A DNA stretch of 64,000 bases from Prorocentrum cordatum (Eukaryota; Sar; Dinophyceae; Prorocentrales; Prorocentraceae). Below the pieces are notes generated by a model that made no database searches, was not told the origin of the DNA, and worked only from the letters and a program-made list of their open reading frames with translations. This document shows, piece by piece, positions 51,823 through 61,785 of the stretch (the first letter of the stretch is position 1; the number at the start of each line of letters is the position of its first letter). The position numbers and the translations under genes are program-made. The stretch is taken from the NCBI GenBank assembly GCA_963575745.1, contig CAUYUJ010019627.1:689453-753452 (forward strand), read 5' to 3'.

Positions 51823-51863
51823 AACGCTCTTACCGCACTTACAGCCACCCGACGATCAAAGCG
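51823..51863. repeat. Element B right TIR (41 bp)
   Basis: Inverted partner of 37,656-37,696, 40 of 41 positions. Confidence 0.9.
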
Positions 51864-51985
51864 GGGAGCCCGGGACCGGCACCAGGACCGACACCGGGAC
51901 CGGGACCGGGAGGGGACCGGGACCGGGACCGGCACCGGGACCGGGACCGGGACGGGAAGCGAGACCGGGACCGGGACCGGGGCCG
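51864..51985. repeat. (GGGACC)n tract, right flank of element B
   Basis: Starts GGGAGCCCGGGACCGGCACC, then AGGACCGACACCGGGACC, a near copy of 37,561-37,600 in the same orientation. The short string GGGA borders both TIRs but cannot be called a TSD in this repeat context. From 52,005 CTC and GAC microsatellites follow to about 52,095. Confidence 0.85.
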
Positions 51986-52226
51986 GGACCGAGACCAGGT
52001 CCCGGACCCCTCCTCCTCCTCCTCTTGCTCGTCGTCCCTTTTCCCCCAGCAAAAAGCAAACGACGACGACGACCACGACGACGACGACGATTTCCTCAGC
52101 CGCTCAGTGCGAGCGCCTGGCTCCTCGCGCGCGCGCGCCGAGCCCGCGCCTCAGACCTCTTATGATAACCCCCGCTGCTGCGGAGGCAACCCCCGCTGCT
52201 GCGGAGGCCTCCGCAGCCGCGCGCCG

Positions 52227-52697
52227 TCAGCTGGAGTCGCTTGAGGGGCTGCGGCGCCGCTCCTGCAATGCCTCGAACGCGGAGCTGGAGGCGCCCTCCG
52301 GGTCCGCAGGAGGCGACGGCTTCCTGGGGAGGAGCTGCGGCGGCGGAGGCTGCAGCGGCTGCCTCGGGACCAGCCGCGCTGCCGGAGGGCGCGGCGTCTG
52401 CGACTGCCTGGCCAGGAGCCGCGCCGGCGGAGGCTGCAGCGGCTGGCTCGGGACGAGCCGCGCTGCCGTAGGGTGCGGTGTCTCCTCCAGCGGGGGAGCC
52501 CCGCGGCGTCCTCCTCCACGCGGGGGAGCTGGCCGCGGTGGTGGCATCATTGGCGGCGTGCCCGGCGGACGGCAAATCTGGCCGGGGAGGAGCGGGCGCC
52601 ATCCTCTCGGCCTCAGCACCGGCTGACCTGTGCGGGGTGGGTGCACGGGCGGCGTGGGCAGGAGCCGCGCCCCCCCCTGTCGGTCGCCGCCCTCCAC
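52227..52697 (-). CDS. Proline-rich repeat protein, possible (element A)
   Basis: The minus frame has a duplicated segment (TAARLVPSQPLQPPPARLL; PAARLVPRQPLQPPPPQLL) and an end of more ordinary composition (SSSAFEALQERRRSPSSDSS). It may be a separate low-complexity protein or the tail of the gene at 54,823. There is no reliable start codon. Confidence 0.3.
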   Translation of the reverse strand: MEGGDRQGGARLLPTPPVHPPRTGQPVLRPRGWRPLLPGQICRPPGTPPMMPPPRPAPPRGGGRRGAPPLEETPHPTAARLVPSQPLQPPPARLLARQSQTPRPPAARLVPRQPLQPPPPQLLPRKPSPPADPEGASSSAFEALQERRRSPSSDSS

Positions 52698-52734
52698 CCG
52701 CCCACTGCGTCCGGAGCGGCTGCGCCCCCTCTGC

Positions 52735-52880
52735 TCCTGCCCTCTGCGTCTGGAACGGCTGCGCCCCCGCTGCTGCGAGGGCGCTGTCCTCTTTCGGTCT
52801 CTGCTCCTCTGCTCCCGCCCTCTGCGTCTGGAACGGCTGCGCCCCCGCTGCTGCGAGGGCTTCGTCCTCTTTGGGGTTAT
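52735..52880. repeat. Tandem duplication of about 80 bp, each with a family A hairpin
   Basis: Two units with CCTCTGCGTCTGGAACGGCT, GCGCCCCCGCTGCTGCGAGG and GTCCTCTTT. The hairpin and its context were copied together. Confidence 0.85.
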
Positions 52881-53038
52881 GGTCCTGCTCTCGCTTTTCT
52901 TCTTCTTCTTATTCTCCTTCTCCTTCTTCTCCTTCTTCTCCTTCCTCTCACCTCTTTCAGGGTTCCTCTTTTCGTCCTGGGGCGGCGCGGGGCTGCAGGA
53001 GTCGACGGCGTCGCGCCCCTCTTCCTCAAGCTCCTCCT

Positions 53039-53160
53039 GGGCTCCGTGCGCCCCCGCTGCTGCGGAGGCTGCTGCTTCGGGTTATGTCTCCGCCTCCTCC
53101 TGGTCTCCGTGCGCCCCCGCTGCTGCGGAGGCTGCTGCTTCGGGTTCTGTCTCCGCCCCC
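53039..53160. repeat. 64-bp tandem duplication with family A hairpins in coding sequence
   Basis: Two copies of TCCGTGCGCCCCCGCTGCTG, CGGAGGCTGCTGCTTCGGGT, TATGTCTCCGCC. In the overlapping gene the copy next to the stop codon reads PEAAASAAAGAHGDQEEAET. Confidence 0.85.
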
Positions 53161-54823
53161 TTTCCCCGCCGTTTTCCCCGCTTGGCTTCCCACCTCCGAT
53201 TCTTCTTCCTGCCCTCGGCGCCTTTGCCAGACTTCCTGTTCTTGGCTTCTATGAAAACGAACAGTGTGTGGCAGTGTTCCGCGAGGCGGTTCGCCGACTG
53301 GGCCTTGAAGATCACCCTGTGTAAGTGCGGCCAGAAGTATGTCCCCTGCTCCTTGCGCTCCGCGTCCGTCAACCTGACCCAGGTCGGACGCGCCGCCCAA
53401 TCCAACTGGCGGTGCTGCAGCCTGTTCAGGAGCCCCCGCTGCTGCGGAGGCTGCAACGCCAGTTTCCCCCAGGACGGCAGTTCCGGCTGCTCGCTCGCAG
53501 GGCACTCGCGAACCTGAGCGGGGCCCAGAATCACGATGTAGCGCGGGTGCGTCACGTGACTCCGTGCTTCCGGACACCAGAAAGCCAAGCCGAGAGCGCC
53601 TGTGCCAGACGCGCCGCAACTTCTGAGCAGCTCCGAAAGATCGCCCGCGTCTCCGTCGAAGATCCCGGCGAGAATACGCACTCGGCGCTGCAACGCCAGG
53701 CTCCGAAGCCCGTTGCGGAAGCCTTCGGGCCACGGGCTTCCCACGACGCTCGTCTGGCATCGGAAGAACACGCCCCCCACTGCTATGGAGAGCTTGCCTT
53801 CCTTTGCTTTCGGATTGTAGGCCCCCGCTGCCAGGGTCACCGACCAGGCCTGAACCAGGAACTTCCCGTGGGAGTGCGTGCGAAGCACCTCGCACTGCTC
53901 GACGCGCTCGGGAACCCAGAGGAGAGCCCCGACGCACTCGCGCGCGACCGCGCCGTGGAAGCCACTCTGGCGGATGAGATCGTCGAGATGTCGCTTCCGC
54001 TGGGCGCGTGTGATGTCCGCACCAGGCTCGAAGGAGACTAAGACGACCCCTTCGCGCCTGGCCCTGGCAGCTGCGACCCAATCCGACAGGGAGGCGTCCG
54101 CGCGCAGGACGAGGGAAGCAAAAGCCAGGTTCACGCGCGCCTCTGTCTGCCCCTGCTGCACCTGGTCTGCATCGTCGTACAGCAGGGGGGCACAAGAGGC
54201 TTGGAATGGCTCGGGCCGCGCTCTTCCTCTGGCAAGTGCGGGCGGCCTTCCTCTGGGAAGTCCTCTTGGACAGGAAGCGCTGGCGATCGCGCCTTGGTGG
54301 TCAGGGCGAGCGGCTGTGTCGCGCGGGCCCCCGCTGCTGCGGGGGAGCTGTCACGCAGTTTGTCTGCTGCGGTCAGACCCTGCCGTTTTTGCCAATGAGT
54401 CGTGCAGGGAGATCTCGGTCTCGGGTCCTCGGAGCGGGTGGCGTTCTGTCCAGGCTCGATTACCGCTGTGGCGGCGCCTGGCTCCACGCATGCCCCCGCT
54501 GCTGCGGAGGCCGCCTGCGCCGCCGCTTTGACTACAACGAGGTTGGCGGCGGCCGTTAACTTCCGCGCCTGCGCGATCTCGCCCTTATCCATCATTTTCT
54601 GAGCAACCGCCAGGCTCCGCGAAACGGTTTCCTGGGCAGCGCTCATCGACGAAAGCAATGTCCTAACTTCCGTTGCAAACTCCCCCCCCGCTGCTGCGGA
54701 GGCTGGTGCTGAATCTGCCAGTCCCTGCGGAACTGCTTCAGGGGCCTCCTCTGGCAGCCCCCGCTGCTGCGGAGACTTCGGCAGAGGCTCCTGCGCGGTT
54801 CCAGTCGCGCCTTGCTGCTCCAT
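53082..54823 (-). CDS. Diverged EEP-like protein with frame break (element A)
   Basis: ATG 54,823 (MEQQGATGTAQEPLPKSPQQ). The N-terminus is disordered, with helices (FATEVRTLLSSMSAAQETVS) and hairpin-coded SAAAGAC and SPAAAGA. The frame changes in a C6 run near 54,187. It resumes LLYDDADQVQQGQTEARVNL, then AFASLVLRADASLSDWVAAA. The part ALQRRVRILAGIFDGDAGDL, then AFWCPEARSHVTHPRYIVIL, lines up with VDILCGDFNMALTQ and following in the 26,113 gene, but GDFN has become GIFD. It is therefore probably a catalytically changed EEP relative. The C-terminus is Lys/Arg-rich. Confidence 0.5.
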
Positions 54824-55084
54824 GCCCCGGGCCGCTCCCGTCGCGGAGGCGGGCGGGCGCGGCGGGGGGCAGACCTGCAACGGCTGCGGATTCACTTTAT
54901 CGCATTGCCATCCCTCCCTGTGCTCAAATGGCTTTTCCCCTTGCGCCAGTCTGCTGCTCCCACTTCTGAATTGCCTCATCCCTTCTACCTCCCCCTGCAC
55001 CCTCCTCTTCCTGTTCAATCCTCCCTCCTCCCTCCACCGTGCTCATTTCTCCTCACTCCCTTCTCTGCTCCTCCTACGTGGGGC

Positions 55085-55345
55085 GTTTCGCGACAACGAC
55101 GACGACGACGAGGGCGATGACCACGACGGCGACAACGAGGACGACGACGACCACGACGACGACGACGAGGACGATGACCGCGACGGCGACCAGCGACGAC
55201 GACTAGCGACGACGACGACCGACGACGACGACGCCGACCACGACGACGACGGCGACGACGACAACGAGCGACGACGACGGCAATCGACGCCGACGAGGAA
55301 CGACGACGACGAACGAGGACGACGATTACGACGACGAGATGACGA
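55085..55345. repeat. GAC/GACGAC microsatellite
   Basis: About 260 bp of (CGA)n and (GAC)n, then a short CTTCGAACT repeat to 55,440. Poly-Asp, -Arg or -Thr open frames here are artefacts. Confidence 0.92.
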
Positions 55346-55696
55346 AGGTTCGAGTATCGAACCTCGAAGGTTCGAGTTCGAGTATCAAACTTCGATCTTC
55401 GAACTCCGAACTTCAAACTTCGAACTGCGAACTTCGATGGGGTGCCAGGGATGCAATGGGATGGAGGGAAAAATGGGAAGGGGAGAGCGAGGAAGCGGGA
55501 GAGGAAGTTGGAGGAGAACGAACAGGCGTGGAGCGACGAGGAACGGGCGGCGAGGAGCCGACGTTGAGGGCGGCGGGATGGGGGGACAGGGAGGAGAGGG
55601 AAGACTTCAGAACGAAGATCGCGCCACGGCGCCTGCACGCGCGCCCCCGATCTCGGCGGCCGACGCGCGCGCCCCTGCCGAAATGCAACGCGCCCT

Positions 55697-56918
55697 TCAT
55701 CCGAGCCCCGCTGCTGCGGAGCCACCTACTCCACAACCAAATCGTCTGGGGAGCTGTTCGGTCCCCAAACTACTGGTTTGCCAGCTGCTGCTGCGGACGC
55801 CGAGGGCCCGGTGCTGGGCGCCGCGGCCCCGCTGACGCGGGGCCCCTGAGAAGGCGTCGGCCCCCCCCTTCTCTCTGGCGGCGTCGAACTTGACCTTGCG
55901 CTCCACACCGAGGTCCTTGTGCCAGCGATAGGTTCCTGACCCGTCGCTCCCGCCCAAACCCGCGGCTGGTGGCCTCGCCGTGTCCGCGCGGGGCATGAGG
56001 GGCAGAGCTTCGACCTTCCTGTCGCCCCAGTGCGGGTGTAAGCGGACGCCTGTCCCGTCGTCGCGGTGCAACACGAAATCCCACATCGGCAGCTTCACTT
56101 TCACCCGCTGCCCCGCGAACTGTCGCGCGCGCACAATACGCTGGCGCATGTGGTCGTAGCTGTTTGGCCGGACTTCGAGGGAACAGCCGATCAGAGCCCC
56201 GCTGCTGCGGGGCCCCCCCACGACCTCCCTGACATCTTCCTCCCTGAGCGTCGCCACCATCTCTTGCCACCGCCAAGGGACTTCCTCGTCGCTTCTGAAA
56301 CCAAAGCTCGTTCTCGCACCGTGGCCGCAAACAGCGACCATGGTGGGCTCCGCATTGTCAAACCACTTGGCTTCTGACTCGAACGGGGCAGTTGGGTCTT
56401 CGTTCAGGTGTCGCCACCATTTCAACGCTTGGTTGCGTTGCTTAAACGAAGTGCCGAGCCTCTCTTCATAACTCAAAAAAAAAAAAAACATCAAACTTCT
56501 CAAAATCCTGGGGCCCGCGCGCCGCCGCCGCTGCGGTGGCGCGGGGCTCCTGCGCCGCAGGCGCGGCTCGGGATCCCGACCCCTCTCCTGGAACTGTGTC
56601 CCACGGTTCTGGTGTGTTTCGGAGGGCAGCCCTCGCGAAATTACCGAATTCGGGCATGCCGAGACCAGGGGCGCGGGGGCTCACAACGCTAAGCGCGGCG
56701 AAGCGAGACGGCCGTTGAGGCGAGACCGCCGCCGCTGCTGCGGCGGCAGGGCCATCGCGCCATTTGGCGTCCTCCGTTGGCGTGTTCCCGTCTTGTCGCC
56801 ACTCTCTCCAACCCCACGCTGACCAATCATGGCCGTCCTCCCAGCCACGCCAGCCGCTGCTGCGGCTATCCCACCATCCTTCCGCGCCACCCCATGTGTA
56901 TCCGCCTGCATCGCCCAT
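55697..56918 (-). CDS. W/G-rich and globular unknown protein, frame break at T14 (element A)
   Basis: ATG 56,918 begins MGDAGGYTWGGAEGWWDSRS then GWRGWEDGHDWSAWGWREWR, a W/G-rich low-complexity region like that of the 23,914-23,454 exon. Hairpin-coded Ala runs follow. At a T14 run (56,488-56,475) the frame changes from DFEKFDVFFFFEL to LSYEERLGTSFKQRNQALKW. That part continues as a normal globular segment (FDNAEPTMVAVCGHGARTSF; WDFVLHRDDGTGVRLHPHWG) to about 55,860. The T14 could be the pyrimidine tract of an intron instead of an indel. It would be the first gene of element A on the coding strand. Function unknown. Confidence 0.5.
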
Positions 56919-57324
56919 TGCAAGACGATGGCGCGGGCGCGCGTTAGGCCGCGACGGGCCCGGCTGCACCGTTGCTCGCGGGCGACCCAACTGGCGCGGA
57001 ATGGTTTGAGCATAGCGGAGAGGGGCGACGCGATGTGATTGGACGGCAGAGAACTTGAAAGGAAGGGGGGTTGGAAACGGAAGAACGAAGTGGACGAAGA
57101 GCGGAAATCGAACCAGAGGGGGGGGGGAAAAAGAGCGGAAGATAATGAGGACATGCAGACGAAGGAGAGTGACGAGGTAGATGGCGGGGCAGAACGGCAA
57201 CGGAGGATAATGCGGTGGAAATTGCGAAAAGGACGCATGGAAAACACAACGAGGATCACAGACGCAAAGATGATGAGCGCAGTGGAAATCAAGAAGCAGG
57301 ATGAGGAGGAACGGGATGACGAGC

Positions 57325-57436
57325 AACTCTGTCACAGAGGGCCTCCAAACGCACCCCCTCTGTCACAGAGGGCCTCCAAACGCACCCCCTCTGTCACAGA
57401 GGGGCAAAATGATCACTTTAATGCGGCTTCTGGATT
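57325..57436. repeat. Element A right terminal inverted repeat and subterminal hairpins
   Basis: Three CTCTGTCACAGAGGG hairpins spaced by GCCTCCAAACGCACCCC, then GGGGCAAAATGATCACTTTA and ATGCGGCTTCTGGATT, the inverse of the left end at 23,041. Confidence 0.82.
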
Positions 57437-57439
57437 GCG

Positions 57440-57562
57440 CTCGTCTCCTCCTCTTCTCCTCCTCATCATCCTCTTCCTATTCTTCCTCCTCCTCCTCCTC
57501 CTCCTCCTCCTCCTCATCCTCTTCCTATTCCTCCTCCTCCTTCCCCCCCCCCCCCCCCCCCA
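57440..57562. repeat. CTC/CAT microsatellite ending in a C run
   Basis: Simple repeat immediately outside element A, similar in kind to the CTC repeat outside its left end. Confidence 0.9.
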
Positions 57563-57619
57563 GCCGCCGCGGGGCCCGTGGCGGGGCGCGCTTCGCGGCG
57601 GCGCAGCCCCGCGGAGCCG

Positions 57620-58590
57620 CCATGGAGAAGGATGGCATGAGCTACTGGAGCATCACGGCGGCCCCATCGGGCGTTTCTACCGCCTGTGCCAGGAGGGGGT
57701 CGGCGCGCGGGGCTCCGCGCTAATTTCGCAGATCGTCGCAACGGGCGATGTCCACGCGGCGCAGGCAGGACATGCTGCCGAAACGCGTCGGGCCGTCTTC
57801 CAGGGCGCTGGACGCTGCGTGCATCGTGGAGTCGGTCACGGGGGGCAGGTTCCAGCGCGCCTAGCTGAAGTGGGAGAGAGCGCGGGCGACGGCGCCCAAC
57901 CGCCCGCGGGTGAGTCATCGGTGCTCGAATCGGATCCGCCGGGCGGCCAGGCCGTCAAAGAAGCGCAGGGCGACCGTCCAGAGGCATCTGTGCTCGGCGA
58001 GCGTGAAAGCCGCTTCGCGGAGGCAGCTGGCGCGACGCATCTTCGAGTCGGAGAAGAGGCGGGCGGACGCCTCCACCCAGACGGAGGCGCTGGCTGCGGA
58101 GCAGGCGACCTCGAAGACGGAGCAGCTCGGGGACGACGCCTCGGACTTGGACAGGCTGCCCACGCAGGCCTCGCCGATCCCGCAGGGTGCGCACCCGCTG
58201 AGCAGGGCTCGGGGTCGCAGTCCGAGCTCGTCCAGCTCGGAGGGCCGCTGGGGCGTCTGGGCGAGGCCGAATCACCGGTTGAAGCCGCGCACGAAGGAGG
58301 AGAAGAGCGCGGCGCGAAGCCGCTCGACCGGGACTGCGACGCGCCTCAGCAGGTAGGCGCCCTTCGGCACACAGGTGGAGAAGCACTGCATCCGGGGCGG
58401 TGACAATGGCGACGACGGCGCCGGTCAGGACCCCGATGAGGACGAGAAGGCCAGCGGGTTCGCGTAGAGGGAGCTGCCCGCCGAGCAGGCGACCCAAAAC
58501 GCAAGCCGTTACGACAACCGCGGTGAAGAAAAGGACGCGGGGCCAAATCCCCTGGGAAATAAGCGGAGCGGCGGTGGTCGCCAGGAGACC
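57620..58590 (+). other. Possible coding remnant upstream of the eIF5A pseudogene
   Basis: Plus-strand pieces of ordinary composition occur (ASTQTEALAAEQATSKTEQL near 58,070-58,130). The minus strand at 58,620-58,400 has two hydrophobic segments (VLFFTAVVVTACVLGRLL). No frame is long, started and recognisable, so I do not call a gene. Confidence 0.25.
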
Positions 58591-58593
58591 GCG

Positions 58594-59040
58594 CGCAAAT
58601 GTCAGCTGCGCAGCGCGCCGCGGAAGGGCGACCCGGCGAACGTCAAGGGCCACCCCTGCAAGGTGCGCTAACTCAGGGCCCTGAAGATGGGCGAGCACGG
58701 ATTCGTCAAGGTGCACATCTTGGCGCTGGACTTATTCGCGGGGGAGAAGCCCGAGGACGTGCGCCCGTCGTCGCACCTCGTGGACTGCCCCTTCCCCCAT
58801 TAATCGGATTGCCAGTTCCTGCGCGCGGACGGAGCGTCTGGCCAGGTGAAGCTGTTTCTTGACAACGACAACGTCAAGGAAAGCCTGCATCTTCCCTCTG
58901 CGGCCTTGTCGGGCGGCGCGGCCAAAGAGGGCGAGGGGCTCTCGGGTGAGATCATACACTGGCAGGACGAAGGCGCGGACTAGAGCATCGCGGTGATGTC
59001 GGCCTGCGGCATGGAGAAGTTCGCCAGCGCGAAGCGTGCC
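58594..59040 (+). pseudogene. eIF5A pseudogene (translation factor 5A)
   Basis: One plus frame matches eIF5A from its N-terminal domain to the end of the OB-fold: KGHPCKV for the conserved KGRPCKV, MGEHGFVKVHILALDLFAGE then KPEDVRPSSHLVDCP for the hypusine loop and following strand, and VKLFLDNDNVKESLHLPS, then IAVMSACGMEKF near the end. Three stops are in this frame: TAA 58,669, TAA 58,801 and TAG 58,981. The hypusine lysine (GKHG in functional proteins) is Glu here (GEHG). There is no start Met, no obvious intron and no frameshift across the match, so a retrocopy is likely. It cannot make a functional factor. Confidence 0.82.
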
Positions 59041-59399
59041 ATGGCCGCGCGGCGCGGCGACCCGCTCGACCAGCTCCTCACGGAGGCGAAGCAGAGCGCC
59101 GACGAATGTCGCGGAGTCGGCGCGTCACGGATTCTGCGCGCGACGGACAAGAAGGGCGAGAGCGCTGCTACGACCTTCGGCGGCGCCCCCGGCAGCGCGG
59201 ACAAGCTGAGCAGCAAGGACTGCGTGGGGGTCCGAAAGATCATCAACGAGGATGACTGCTTCCACGAGCCTTGCGCAGATCGAGGCTTTCGACGGGTGGC
59301 TCAAGAAGAAGGCCTCGCCCTGCGCGCGATGCGCGCCGGGTGGCTCGGCGCGGCGCAGCGCGAGGATTGCGAGGGCCTCGCCGAGTCGTCGGGCAAGAG

Positions 59400-60200
59400 G
59401 GGGTGCCTATGAGGAGGCCTTGTCGGGGAGGGGCAGGTTCCAGACTGCGGTGCCCTGGTTCGGTCCCGTCTGGCTTCTCGGCCTCATTGGTTTTGGGCCT
59501 TGGTGGGCCGCTGGTCCGTCGGGCAAACTCCGGGTCGGGGCCCGCCCAGCCCTGGGTTTGCCTGCGGGCCAGCCCGCCCGCCGCCCTTCCTCGGGGCGGG
59601 CTTGCAGTCTGGAGGCGCCCTCTCCTCGACTGCGCCCCGCGACGCAGCGGCGAGCAAGGCCCTCGGGGCAATGAGGTAGCCCCCAAGTGTCCAAGCCCCC
59701 CCCCCTTCCTCCTCACGGCGAGGAGGCGGAGCGGAAGAAGCATGATCGCGCGACGGCGAGAGGGGCGAAGGGGCGTGGGAGGACGCGCGCGAGCACCCGT
59801 CGCGCGCCTGCGAACGCCACGGGAGTTCGCAGGCTTTTTTGGGGCCGACAGGCTACGAATGAGAGGCCCGTGAAGCTCTGCAGTGTTGCGCCCTCCCCCG
59901 TTCTCCCTCCTCCTCCTGTTCCTCTACTATCCTTCCTCGCGTGCACCGCGCCACCCGCGTGCGCCGCAGTCCCCGTGTACATTTCTTCAGGGCTCCTGTG
60001 GATTCCTGAGGATCCTGTAGGATGCCGTCGGATTGGCTCCTTGATCCCGCAGGGTGCATTCGGATTCCTCTGGGTCCCGGGGGTCTGTATGTTTTTTTCC
60101 CAGAAACCCGATATAGTCCTTCAAGACAATGCGGCATCCCGTCGGGATCCGTGGGGTTCTTCTGATTTCCTGGGCACTTGAAAACTTCTCCCAGGACCAT
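59400..60200. other. No supported gene
   Basis: GC-rich DNA with frame-redundant open stretches, then less GC-rich DNA with scattered GGATTCCT/GGATCC-like words from about 59,990. Nothing further can be supported. Confidence 0.4.
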
Positions 60201-60204
60201 CGAG

Positions 60205-60680
60205 ACATGCTGGTAAGACACCCCATCAGAGGTTCCTGCAAGACGCTTCTCAGAGCTTGCAAGACGCCTCTCAGAGGCGCCTGTAAGAGACGCCTGTAGG
60301 ACCCGTGAGGCACCTCTCAGAGGCGCCTGTGAGACGCTTATACAACACCTGTTTCAGAGGTGCACGTAAGACAATTCTCAAAGGCGCGTGCGAGACTCTT
60401 GCATCACACCTTTTCAAAGGCGCCTTAAGTATTCTTCGCGTAGATGCCACTAAGACGCCTTTTTTTCAGAGGTGCCTGTCAGACACCTCTCAGAGACGAC
60501 TCTGAGAGACGCTTGTAAGACGATTGTAAGACCTTCGCTAGACGCCCCCCGAAGTCGGCTATGAGACGCCTGTAATGTATGTTTTGTTTTTCTTTTTTCC
60601 GAGACTCCTGTAAGATGCCTCCCAGAGGTGCCTGTAAGACGCCTTTTCAGAAACGTTTGCAAGACGCCCATAAGACGCCT
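60205..60680. repeat. Degenerate palindromic repeat (AGACGCCTCTCAGAGGCGCCTGTA)
   Basis: Around fifteen diverged copies of a 25-40 bp unit built round CTCTCAGAG or TTTCAGAGG, with GACGCCTGTAAGA linkers. Each unit can form a small hairpin. Confidence 0.8.
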
Positions 60681-60829
60681 GTGAAATGCCAATAAAGTTG
60701 GCAGTTGCACCAAAGTTGTTGAATTTAGTACAAAGGTGGTCGGAACTTGTTGCAGTTGGTTGTCGTTTGTGCCATTTCCGGGTCGACCCCCCCGCACCGT
60801 TTTCCCCCCCACAACTCTACCCTCACACG

Positions 60830-61498
60830 CTCCGTGACCCCATAGCCCTACCGAAGGCCCCGCTGGCGGTTTTCGCATGTGTCTCCCCCGCCCATGCCGG
60901 CACACTTCTCACAAGTTTCGTGGCCCCAGAGGGAGATCGACCAAAGGCCCCAGTGGCGGTGCTCGCATGCGTCCCCCCCGCCGATTTCGGCACACACCCC
61001 ACACGCTTCGTGGCCCCATAATGGTGCTCCACCGAAGGCCCTCTTGGCGGTATTCGCATGTGTCTCCCCCGCCCGTTTCGGCACACCCCTTACGCGCTCA
61101 GTAGCCCCAAAGGGAGCTCCACCGAAGGCCCCAGTGGCGGTGTTCGCATGCGACTCCCCCGCCCATTCTGACCCCCCCCCCACACGTTTCGTAGCTGCAT
61201 CTCCACCGCAGGCCCCAGTGGCGGTGTTCCCATGTGTCTCCCCCGCCCATTTCGGCACACCCCTTCACACGCTTCCAGGCCTCATAGCGAACTCCACCGA
61301 AGACCCCATTGGCGGTGTTCGCATGCGTCTCCTCCGCCCATCTCAGCACACCCATCACGCGTTTCGTGGGAGGCCCCAGTGGGAGCTCCCAAGAAGACCC
61401 CAGTGGCGGTGTTCGCATGCGTCCCCCCCGCCCATGTCGGCACACCCCTCACACGCTTCGTTGCCCCATAGGGAGCTTCGCCGAAGACGAAGCTCACA
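60830..61498. repeat. Second copy of the 101-bp satellite array
   Basis: Six to seven units of the family found at 1-1,390, same strand: TTCGTGGCCCC, GGAGCTCCACCGAAGGCCCC and GTTCGCATGCGTC blocks at 95-105 bp spacing. These units keep GGCGGT where the first array has GGCCGC, so the two arrays have diverged as groups. Confidence 0.92.
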
Positions 61499-61540
61499 AT
61501 TGCGTTACCCACAGCTGCATATGGTCGGGTCCTTCACCAG
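61499..61540. repeat. Conserved terminus of the satellite element
   Basis: GCTGCATATGGTCGGGTCCT, then TCACCAGGC, directly follows the last satellite unit and matches both arms of the inverted repeat at 1,392-1,724. Confidence 0.75.
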
Positions 61541-61694
61541 GCATTATTCAATGCGGGAGGGGGCTGTGGTCACGACGCTCCCTTACACCCCCGTGCGCCC
61601 ACAGAGAAAGCTCTTTCGTTCCCCTTGTTTCAAAGACTTGGCACGGATTCTGCACACATGCGCGCGTCAGCGAGATCTTCTGGTGCCTCTCAGG

Positions 61695-61785
61695 CTTTCT
61701 GGGCGCCTTGGGAGGTACCCCCAGGGTGCCTCCCAAGGCGCCTTGGGAGGCACCCCCGGGGTGCCTCCCGGGGTCTCATGTCGCG
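61695..61785. repeat. Tandem palindromes GGGAGGCACCCC-GGGGTGCCTCCC
   Basis: Two neighbouring hairpins built from GGGAGG(C/T)ACCCCC and GGGTGCCTCCC with a GGCGCC between. No gene is supported from 61,800 to 63,220; the segment 62,690-62,800 is the inverted partner of 13,300-13,400. Confidence 0.75.

Larger units (their letters stand above)
37656..51863. mobile_element. Element B: 14.2-kb TIR element with seven collinear genes
   Basis: Inverted termini: 37,656-37,696 begins CGCTTTGATCGTCGGGTGGG, and 51,863 read inward gives CGCTTTGATCGTCGGGTGGC, identical over 41 bp except one position. A subterminal motif GCTAAGTCGATG(T)GGGCTG is inverted at 37,946 and 51,695. The first and last few hundred bp are AT-rich, unlike all surrounding DNA. 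The flanks are one (GGGACC)n tract in the same orientation. Seven genes are read on the minus strand: 313-aa, Lys-rich, NPIDW-type, zinc-binding 212-aa, zinc/RS 605-aa, 98-aa and DDE transposase. The GGCGG-CCGCC hairpin family is confined to it. The TIR, flanks and gene order are seen directly. That it moves as one unit is inference. Confidence 0.82.
52160..56875. repeat. Hairpin family A, copies right of element B
   Basis: The same hairpin family resumes immediately outside element B: 52,165 and 52,190, 52,763, 52,845, 53,050, 53,115, 53,440, 54,332, 54,492, 54,690, 54,760, 55,708, 56,205, 56,525, 56,730 and 56,856. It is absent from 37,656-51,863. Several lie in coding frames. Confidence 0.92.

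Noticed and set aside
37656-51863. Explaining the inverted 41-mers as two chance copies of a dispersed repeat that includes the (GGGACC)n tract
   Set aside because: If the tract belonged to the repeat it would be inverted on one side; it is in the same orientation on both, which fits insertion into the tract.
57039-58403. 454-codon plus-strand open frame across the right end of element A
   Set aside because: It crosses the TIR, hairpins and a CTC microsatellite; its later part has Gly/Ala/Gly-rich composition typical of a frame shadow.
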